Shown here one piece after another: positions 56,295 through 64,000 of a stretch of DNA of 64,000 bases. The translations under genes and the position numbers were made by a program. The stretch lies in the NCBI GenBank assembly GCA_963920575.1, contig OY986965.1:17252957-17316956 (forward strand), read 5' to 3'. The notes under the pieces are model-generated. The model worked only from the letters and a program-made list of their open reading frames with translations, made no database searches and was not told where the DNA came from. Within the stretch, counting starts at the first letter, position 1. Every line of letters begins with the position of its first letter. This DNA comes from Narthecium ossifragum. Lineage: Eukaryota; Streptophyta; Magnoliopsida; Dioscoreales; Nartheciaceae.

Positions 56295-57205
56295 TGATGT
56301 CGCTCAAATGTGTCACACACAGCGGTCACGGTGCAGTACAGCATAAGAGAGGTCGAATCCGACAGAGAGACAAGTAGAAAATATCCAAAACACAAATAAC
56401 AATGAATTGAAGACAAATAAGAACTTGAGAAGTAACTAAATTAGATCAAAGGATTGAATGATAATATAAGGTTAACTAAAGATATCAGGATTTTGATAAG
56501 GCTAGGCTTCAGGAATCACTTCACTTGGATTTAGGTTCTTCTCTTCTCAACGGTTCATACAATACTCAGTTAAGGGATTCACATCCCAATCACCTTAACC
56601 GGAAGATGTAGAATTATGAATCTGATAAAATATAAATGTCTCTTTCTATGATTGATTCTTCCTTGTTATAGTTCTAACTTCACCCAACCCAAACCTAAGA
56701 ATACACGATACCGGCTGTCACTACAGGCAACGCGCAGCAAAAGTTCATCGGGACAACACCGTCACTACTCGACTGGAGGGACTTGAAGCCCAGCAAGGGA
56801 GTTGGGAGGAGCAACTCAACAACCTTGAGGAGAACATCGCCAAGGCAATGCAGGCAATGCGGGATAATTCACTCAGCACTGCGCACTGGTACGAAAAATG
56901 TTGTAACTTCCTCTAGAAAACTCAGAATCATGAACCGTAAAATTCTCCAGAAACTAGACTTCAAGAGCTTTCCAACCATATATGGTACATCATCTAGTTC
57001 TTCATGAGCAAGTACAATTTATTCTTTCAAGGTGATCCATATAATCTTTTCAGCTTCTTTCAACTCCAATTTCCTGCATTTTCCAAACAACTATGTGAAG
57101 CATATAAAAGTATAAAAATAGTGCTAAAGAAGTTGATTAAGGGTAAAGATATAGCAATTGAGATGGTTATAAAGTTGTTCAGAGTGCACTTTCATGCACT
57201 CATCA
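56295..57205 (-). mobile_element. Solo LTR related to the Athila A family
   Basis: Ends are TG and CA, flanked by perfect CTGAC duplications (56290-56294 and 57206-57210). The E leader is continuous across it. On the minus strand it starts TGATGAG, like A1. Near 56890-57012 it carries the A1 U3 segment with few changes. It ends GCGACATCA, resembling the A1 GCGACAGCACATCA. The middle (56720-56885) is foreign and could encode a coiled-coil peptide on the plus strand. There is no palindrome array. Confidence 0.8.
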
Positions 57206-57220
57206 CTGACTGCACAGTTC

Positions 57221-57320
57221 CGATCGGTCGCTCCAGGCCACAAGCTCCTTCACTAGGAGTCCACTTCAAAGCAGATGGCGCAGTCCGACCAATCGGATTC
57301 AAGTCCGACCGGTCGCTCCA
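57221..57320. repeat. GATCGGTC/GACCGGTC motifs in E leader
   Basis: Four motifs (CCGATCGGTCGCTCC, CCGACCAATCGG, CCGACCGGTCGC) lie between the primer site and gag. The D leader has the same at 50109-50230. Confidence 0.7.
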
Positions 57321-57501
57321 TGTGGCTAGCGAGTTATGTTTTACTTCAAGAAAAATCCGTTCCAATGCTGTAAAAATTTCAGAAAATTGTCAGAAAATTC
57401 CTAAAAAGTGTAAAATAAAGAAAGGTAGAAATAAGAAAGATAAAAACCTAACTAAGTAAAGAAAATGAGTTTAGAGAAAATCAATTAGTTAACCATCGAA
57501 T

Positions 57502-57518
57502 TCCCCGGAAACGGCGCC
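57502..57518 (-). other. Primer binding site of E (tRNA-Asp)
   Basis: TCCCCGGAAACGGCGCC is the reverse complement of the Asp-tRNA primer site with one change. It is seven bases from the LTR start. Confidence 0.8.
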
Positions 57519-57524
57519 AAAAAT

Positions 57525-58222
57525 TGATCTGTTGCGAAGCATGTCGTTAAAGCGCAGCAAACCTCAATCAAAATATAATCCTTATTCTCTCACTATGATA
57601 GAAGATAGAATAGTGGTGAAGTCCAGAGTCTATCCACATGGAAAACGTTGGAAAGTAAAATCAATTCTCAAAACTGATTCCTAAGCGGAGTAATCAAAAG
57701 GTTCATTGAATTATCTAAAAATTATCTAAGGAAGCAAGTAAAGTGATCGGGATTTGAACCAAGTTATGAATTACCTAGGGATTACTCGATCCACCCTAGC
57801 TTCTCTTTCAATCTTCTCTAGTTATCCTGTTGTTCCCTTCTCTCAACATTATGGATCATATGGCTACAAGCTCACATGAATCCTTAAAATACGATTTATG
57901 TTTCTAACGGCATAGCCTATCTTTCTTGGCATAGGTTGTCTTCGATCTTACGATTACTTTAAGTTATACTACTCCTAATGACCTTGGCACAACCTATCCT
58001 AGCATAACATAACCTATCTCAAAACCAAACCATAAATCACATGAAAACCAAACGACTTAAAATACTTCAAAGGAACTCTGTTCCCTCAAATCTCTAATCA
58101 TTAAAATCATATTTATGAGATCATGTTGAGAAGAAGTTTATAAGAATCAAACCAAAGAAAATCAAAAGCTACACTAGGGTTTCATGATATCCCTAAGTTT
58201 AAGAATTAGTTACGCCAAAAAT
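57525..58222 (-). repeat. Partial 5' LTR of E
   Basis: It starts TGATCTGTTGCG and follows the D LTR plan for about 690 bp. It is then replaced by ACGCCAAAAAT, the primer-site edge of a further LTR. The junction suggests recombination between two related elements. Confidence 0.75.
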
Positions 58223-59587
58223 TGATCGCTCGCAAACGTCGCCGTTCAAACGTTGCTAACCTCAATCAAATCTTAAATTTATATCCTTATTCAATCACTA
58301 ATACTACTAATTAGAGTAGTGGTGAAATCCGGAGTCGAATCATAAGGAATTACCAGGAAAAATCCAAATCAGTTCTCAAAACTCTAGATCTAAGTCAACA
58401 ACTTCAATGGTAGATCGATCTAACTGAAACTATCTAAGAAAGCAAAAGAAAATATTAAGGTTTTAATCAAATGGAAAAGATGTCTTAGGAAATACACAAT
58501 CCACCCTAGTTTCATCCTTAATCTTTTATAGTTATCATCTTGATCACCTCTCTAAGCATTATGGATCGTATGACTAGAAGCTCACACGAATTCCTAAAAC
58601 AAGGTTTTATGTTTCCAACGGCATAATCTATCTTTGTTTGGCATAAATCATCTTCGGGCCTACAATTATCTTAAGTTATTCTACTCCTAATGACCTTAGC
58701 ATTACTTATCTTCACGTAGCATAGATTATCTAAAAGGCAAATCACAAACCACATGAAAACTATCTCATAAATCTCTACAATCAGGTACAACCATCATGTA
58801 GGACTTAGAATACGTCAACAGAACTCTGTTCCTTCAACTCTATAATCATTAAAAACATATTCATGAAATTATACGTAGAGATGTTCACAAAAATCGAACT
58901 AAGAAAGATCAAAAGTGACACTAGGGTTTCATGGTATTCCTAAGAACAATAAATCTAGCCACTCATCTCTTGGAAATCATCAATCGGGGTAGAAGATGAA
59001 GCCATTGATCCTCGCAGAAAGATCGCCGTCTTCAAAACCCTAGCCTTCTCATCCAAAAGTGGTCCAAAAGATGCCAACTTTCGGCTGGAATAACCCCGTT
59101 ATGTACTAGAAACCCTCAATCCCGAAATTAGGAGTTATAATTGAACTTAAACTTTAATTTCCCTAAATTCTGGGTTGATGATGTCATCCGCGCGACCGAT
59201 CAGACTCAATACCTATCCATCGCTCCAGTCGATTTGACTGGGTTCACTGCTACATCATTAATTAATTTCAGCCTTTCTCAAATTTCAGCTTTCATAGATC
59301 CAACTTTGCTTCGAACCTGACACCAATGTATACGGAATCTCACAATGTTATCAACAAGAACATTGTAGATCTTGAAGTCTTCTTGCATTTCCCAGAATTT
59401 TCGAATATTTGGAGTTTTGTAGAATTTCAGATGATTTATTTCCAAACAGTCAGCGAAGTAGTCTTTTTACAGAATTTAGTGATTTTTGGCCGAATTTCTT
59501 GTATTTCTTCTCAAATCCTACTTAAACCTGAAATCAAACAATAGGATATCAAATACACCTACTTTAAACAGTCAGCGAAGTAGTCTT
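58223..59587 (-). repeat. Further D/E-family LTR, truncated
   Basis: It starts TGATCGCTCGC next to a fragment of primer-site sequence. It parallels the D LTR to about 59575, then ends in a 22-bp repeat of its own sequence (59444-59465 and 59566-59587). Expected terminal ACTCATCA is missing. Confidence 0.78.
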
Positions 59588-60135
59588 CCAAGGATCTTCC
59601 TCTCACTGCCAAGAATCCAACGAGCCCTCAAGCACTCATAAAGATGGCCGGAGGACGGAGAACAGAGGTGAAGAAGAAGAAGGGAAGCAAACCGAAAAAA
59701 TAGGGGAGGTCTAGGGCTATTTACAGGCTCGAGTCCGATCGGTCGAACTGCGCCGGGTTAAGTCGGTTCGCGTCCTTATCCGGACATGTCGGCCACGCTG
59801 ACCACCGACTCAAGTCCGATCGGTCGCACACCAGTCGGACCGGTCGCTCCCAGGAGCGACCGATAGCACCCTAAACACAGGCTTCTGCGCGCCCGAGCTT
59901 AAATCTTTCGATCCAAGCCCGCTTAGGGTTTTAGCAAATACATAAATCAAACATAGGGGTTGTGTGTGCACCACGTAGGTGTAAAACAAACCGACAAGGC
60001 ACAATTTACCAAATTGCCCTTGTGGTCCAAGAAACAATACGATCCACTGGATCGCGCGCTCGACGTAAAACAAGCTAACAAGCCACGGGCCCGACCTAGG
60101 CGATCGACCCAGGAGTAGAGGGACAGGTCCTCACA
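59588..60135 (-). repeat. Chromovirus-type LTR, U3 fragment
   Basis: On the minus strand it begins TGTGAGGACCTGTCCC at 60135 and shares the GGCAATTTGGTAAATTG block with chromo-1 and C0. GATCGGTC/GACCGGTC palindromes lie at 59730-59866, directly upstream of a TATA-like TGTAAATAG (59717-59725). A CT-rich leader follows to about 59588. R/U5 is missing. Confidence 0.75.
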
Positions 60136-60380
60136 CACAACTAGATGATCCATGGGTTTCATTCCAGAGTCCTGGAGGTTCCACGATTGTCGTGCCACGA
60201 CGATCCCTCATTGATCCCATACTCCTGTCGCCTCCTGAGTCACCCTACACATCCGATGATCCAGACCGCTTGCCAATTCCTGTGGACAATGACTTTGATT
60301 CAGACAGTTCTTCATCTTCTCCCTCCTGGAGCTCGGATTCTGTGGAGGAGGGCACCGAGGCTGAGATAGACGAGTATTGA
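60136..60380 (+). pseudogene. C-terminal tail of an ORF, Athila/Tat-like element F
   Basis: The frame is open from the LTR fragment junction at 60136 to TGA at 60378-60380, about 80 codons with the start lost. The product ends in an acidic Ser/Asp/Glu-rich tail (DSDSSSSSPSWSSDS, then EEGTEAEIDEY). I do not recognise the protein. Its position before the 3' noncoding region of F suggests the end of a polyprotein or env-position ORF. Confidence 0.45.
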
Positions 60381-62065
60381 GGAGTTCTACTGACTTCGTT
60401 AGCTTAGGATTCGTTTAATGGTTGCATAGGGCTTTAGAATGTAGGGTTTCTTTAGGTTTTATTTTCCTTTCATGGCACTGTGGGTTGCCCTAAGATTGCT
60501 CGTATAGTAGTAGTTTACCTTTTTATGGAGTACAGGTTGTATCTACATACAGTAGATGTCAATGAAAAATATGTAGCCCGTGTGCTTCTTGAATAAATAA
60601 AGGAGATGCTGCCCAATTTTTCTCTAAATTGCATGCTTATTATATTCTTTACTTAATTGCAATCACAGGGTATTTCTTCTACTATTTTCCAAGGTCTCTA
60701 TACTATGGTATGCATATTGTTGTGATGCATTACGACATCACGAACATGCTTGGTTTCCATGATTAACTTTGATCAGTAAATACGGTTTTACTTATCACAT
60801 GGTTATTGTTTCATTAGAAGCGTCCTCATGTTATCTCTATCCCTTAACCTATTTTCGTGCTTGAGGACAATCTCGCTTAAGTTGGGGGGTAACATTCATA
60901 AATTTCATGCTTAATTTTTTTTTTTGATAATTGATATTACATATCCCTTGACATATGTCAATAGAATGAAATTATGATATTTATTGATGAAGATGTTTGT
61001 TTTAGAACTTTATCTTATGAATTATACTGATACTTGTATGTCACATAAGGGATAGTAAATTTGGCTATGCATGACATTATTTCTATACTTTAATACTTTT
61101 ACCATGATTTAAGGATAACTTGACATATCCTAATGTGCATGCTCACTTTCACATGTTAAGGAGTTGATATTAGACTCTAAGCATGATACTATGATAGATT
61201 TACAGTTTATTACATGTCATGTCACATGTCATGTCACAGAAAATACATGAACACATTCAATTATCTGAATATGCAAAAAAAAATATTCAACTTAGTAACC
61301 GGGCAATGTGCCTGGCTAGCATGGTGTTCGCGTAAAACGGTTGGATTTCCTGAAAAAAAGATGACTAATTATGATTTGTAGCCTTCATTGTTTGAGCATT
61401 AGAGACTGAAGGGTGTTCTACACTTAGTGTCATAAAGCCATCTGGTTTGCGACTCACTGGCTTGAACCTCGTTACATGGACCATGAACAAAGCTTAAGAG
61501 ATCATAACATTGCACATGTCATCTATGAAAAAAGAAAAAAATATATATATGTAAAAAATAAAAACAGATATGGCTATGTGATAAGTGGAAAAGATATGTG
61601 CTTGGATATGATTATGATCTTGAATAGTTGAAGTACTTAGATATAATTGATACTCTAATGCATGTGGAACTCTACTCACACACTCGAGTGTTAAAGTTAT
61701 TTTTTATCATGAATAAATATGTTATAGTGTTGGAAATATGTCATGACATGCTTTGACTTATTATATTTTTATGTGATTATGAGTTAAAGAGTTTATTCAT
61801 AGATATTACTTCTATTTCATCCATTTGAGTTGATGAATAATATAATTGATTTCTGATGATATATTCAAGAGAGTGTATAGATGTTTGTGGGTGCCATCCC
61901 TGAAAACCCTCATGAGACTATAACTCCTCCACTGGGGGTAACCCAGGGGTTTAAAGACTTATTGCACATGCTAAGTGCAATCGTGAGACCTACAAAAGTG
62001 GCTAGTTAGATTTATTTTTATTCCTTGCTTTGCTCGAGGACTAGCAAAGATCAAGTTGGGGGGTG
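60381..62065 (+). other. F 3' noncoding region, stem-loop and PPT
   Basis: No frame of note. It matches the D 3' region in the opposite orientation, including an internal AAGTTGGGGGGTAA near 60878. A stem-loop CTTTGCT/AGCAAAG lies at 62028-62049 and the polypurine tract AAGTTGGGGGGTG at 62053-62065. An AATAAATAAA near 60591 could act as a polyadenylation signal. Confidence 0.75.
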
Positions 62066-62233
62066 TGATAAGACTTGAAAAGTGCACCAATCACCCTTAT
62101 AATTTGGCTTTGTTAGTCTCCGAGCAATCCTTCACTAACTACTTTTACCCTATTTCATGTACAAAAGACCTCAACAAGAGTTAGATCAAGTTTGGAGTCA
62201 AAATGAGCATATTTAGGCAATTCTAGCATAAAT

Positions 62234-62531
62234 TATCGATCATCACAACATGAAAGGATCAATCATTTACGTGCGTTAACCTGATAGAGAGCACCAGTTC
62301 AAATGATCGGTCATCACATCATAAAAGGATCGATCATTTATGTGCATCAACAGTGGCAGAGAGCAAGGTTAGAACATATCGATATTCCTTCATCGAATGA
62401 TCGATCATCTACGGGGCGTGACCAAGGACATAAGCAAATGATCGATCATCTTCTATAAGATGATGATCGATCCTTTATGGGCGTAGCCAGCAATTTAAGA
62501 ATAAATGATCGATCTGAAGATCGATCATTCC
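62234..62531. repeat. ATGATCGATCAT palindrome array, F LTR
   Basis: About nine units of the type AATGATCGATCATC or GGATCGATCATT occur. The core GATCGATC is the same as in A1 and chromo-1, but the flanks are AT-rich and form ATGATCGATCAT. It ends about 60 bp upstream of TATAAATA. Confidence 0.8.
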
Positions 62532-62591
62532 TTTGTATGTGGAGAAAATCAAAGGCCCAGATCTAATCCGTTGGAAGGGTATTTCTTGGGC

Positions 62592-62599
62592 TATAAATA
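62592..62599 (+). promoter_or_regulatory. TATA box of F LTR
   Basis: GGGCTATAAATAGG is near-identical in context to the A1 box (GGCTATAAATAGG) despite otherwise different LTRs. Confidence 0.7.
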
Positions 62600-63104
62600 G
62601 GTGTTTTCTAGGTTTTTTAGGCTCTCTTGTTCCTCTCTTGGAGGGCTTCTCTCTTAGAACTTGAGGTTAGGTTTCTTTTTCCTCTTTTAAACTTTTCTTT
62701 GGAGATTCTTTTGGAGGAAATCTATGACGGAAAAGCCTCATCAACTTTCATCCATGGATCAAACCCAAAAAATGAGTAGCAAAACTTTTCACCATATTAT
62801 TCTTATGATGTAACTATGGTTTCTATTATGGATTTTTAAGATTTAGGGCTTGTATACCTTCTTGACTAGTTTGTATGGATTGATCTTAATTTCTTTATGA
62901 ACTTGGTATTGATTTTATTATGGATGTTTGGATTGTTCTAATATGTTTTAGATCTAGAGCTAATGCATGTTAGGGCTTGGATTGGACTCTTCTAATAGAA
63001 GAATCATGCTAGAACCATGGAATCTCATATTATGACGAGATCTTATTCGTGATTAGGAGGTTAATAGTGCTAGAACCACTATAATTTATTCCTAATCCTC
63101 CACC

Positions 63105-63546
63105 TCTGAGACCCGGGGTACCTGGGTGTCGGTGTTCGTCTGGAGGGCATGTGGTCGAACCAGATAACCGGGTAAGCAACCTCACGTAAATAATAAGTAT
63201 ATTAGTAACCCTTATAAGACACAATGCGTTTTAAAGCCGTGATGGCAGTGATCTACCAGAAAACTCCAAAGTTAAGCGTGCTTGCCTTGGAGCGGTCTCG
63301 GAGTGGTGACCCATTAGGAAGACGGAGCCCACAGACCCTGGATGGCCCCGGACGATGGGGGCCATTACATATGGTATCAGAACAGGTTGTAGGTCTGTTA
63401 AACGGTTTGTGCCAGCGAGGACGTTGGGCCTCTAAGGGGGTTGGGTTGTGAGACCTGGTGAGCCAAAAGCGGACAATATTGTGTCGGGTGGATCCTAGAT
63501 GGAGCCCGCAGGCCAAGGGCGGCCCCAGACGGCGGGGGTCGTTACA
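63105..63546 (+). mobile_element. Cassandra-type TRIM (Cassandra-2) with target duplication
   Basis: It spans 442 bp, flanked by perfect CCACC duplications (63100-63104 and 63547-63551). 5' LTR 63105-63369, internal 77 bp with primer site ATGGTATCAGAACAGG and purine tract, 3' LTR 63447-63546. The 5' LTR carries 5S-like sequence at 63257-63321 with a degraded C-box. The 3' LTR is only 100 bp, because the 5S part is deleted. The first base pair of the 5' LTR reads TC instead of TG. Confidence 0.88.
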
Positions 63547-64000
63547 CCACCTATCCTATCTTTATAGATTTGGCCAATCGAGGTGCTAGAATCATCTCGA
63601 TCTTACACCTAAATTCATATTATGATTATTTTCTCACGATGAATCGATCTTAATCAGAGGGTTCATTAGCGGTGATCGGAACTAACCATTAGGTCACCGA
63701 ATTTTAGATAATTGTTATCGCCGACGAGGGATCCTAACCGAACCTTGTTTAGTGATAGAGAGAACTAGCCATTCACCTATCAACTATTAGAAAAACCATT
63801 CAGTTTGGTTAGCTAGTCCTAATCTTAGAAAGACCTAGTAGAACCTTTGGTATTGATTAAGAATCCCTTGGTCCTCTCTCTCGCATTCATAAATCCCTTA
63901 GTATAAAATAGTTTAATTCTAGTTTCAAACCCTTTCTTAACTCATTGGTAGGAAGCTATGCAAAGCTTTTCAATTCAATCTTGTCTTCTCTATGGATCGA

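Larger units (their letters stand above)
54315..58222 (-). mobile_element. Athila-like element E: gag, leader and partial 5' LTR
   Basis: Reading the minus strand: partial LTR (58216-57525), Asp-tRNA primer site (57502-57518), leader (57524-57211 and 56294-56060) split by a 911-bp solo LTR, gag (from an ATG at 56028) and the gag-protease linker to 54315, where copia-2 cuts it off. Its LTR and leader resemble those of D. No pol domain is left. Confidence 0.82.
62066..64000 (+). repeat. LTR of element F, runs off window
   Basis: It starts TGATAAGACTTG right after the polypurine tract. A palindrome array spans 62234-62531 and TATAAATA lies at 62592-62599. Cassandra-2 is inserted at 63105. The LTR end is not reached. 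The start differs from D, so this is a separate family sharing the 3' noncoding module. Confidence 0.75.

Overview
This window is a stack of plant LTR retrotransposons with no convincing host gene. The evidence for a flowering-plant nuclear genome is: primer binding sites matching plant initiator-Met and Asp tRNAs; Ty1/copia (SIRE-like), Ty3/gypsy chromovirus (Tekay/Del-like) and Ty3/gypsy Athila-like elements; and two Cassandra-type TRIMs carrying 5S-rRNA-derived LTRs. The species cannot be told from sequence alone. Percent identities and difference counts below were made by eye.

Layout. 1-795: partial ORF of unknown function plus noncoding DNA. 796-3691: 3' end of an Athila-type element (A0). 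3692-13224: broken SIRE-like copia element (copia-1) with gag, pol and an extra env-position ORF. 13225-14994, 29972-30120 and 51878-52335: pieces of an older host repeat (G), apparently one minus-strand LTR and leader split by later insertions. 14995-29400: 3' LTR of a minus-strand chromovirus (C0), split by a solo LTR of a second chromovirus family (S, 16460-28379), itself split by a full-length plus-strand chromovirus (chromo-1, 17076-26540, target duplication CTGGG). 29401-29971: Cassandra-1. 30121-51877: minus-strand Athila/Tat-like element D with both LTRs. D has lost its coding region and carries a very young, structurally complete Athila element (A1, 32318-42838 with target duplication TCATG) and a truncated minus-strand chromovirus (B, 43693-49905). 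52336-54314: 3' end of a second copia copy. 54315-58222: minus-strand Athila-like gag remnant, leader and partial LTR (E) with a 911-bp solo LTR inside (target duplication CTGAC). 58223-59587 and 59588-60135: two more LTR fragments. 60136-64000: end of another Athila/Tat-like element (F), whose LTR runs off the window and contains Cassandra-2 (63105-63546, target duplication CCACC).

No element here looks autonomous. Even A1, whose LTRs differ by about two substitutions and one indel in 1.74 kb, has two in-frame stops in gag-pol.

The most unusual signal crosses family lines. Copia, chromovirus and Athila-type LTRs and leaders, which share no ancestry in these regions, all contain dense arrays of short palindromes built on GATCGATC, GGTCGACC or GATCGGTC. 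Arrays often lie 10-85 bp upstream of a TATA box. This looks like convergent acquisition or exchange of a promoter-proximal palindromic module, and I know of no named description of it.
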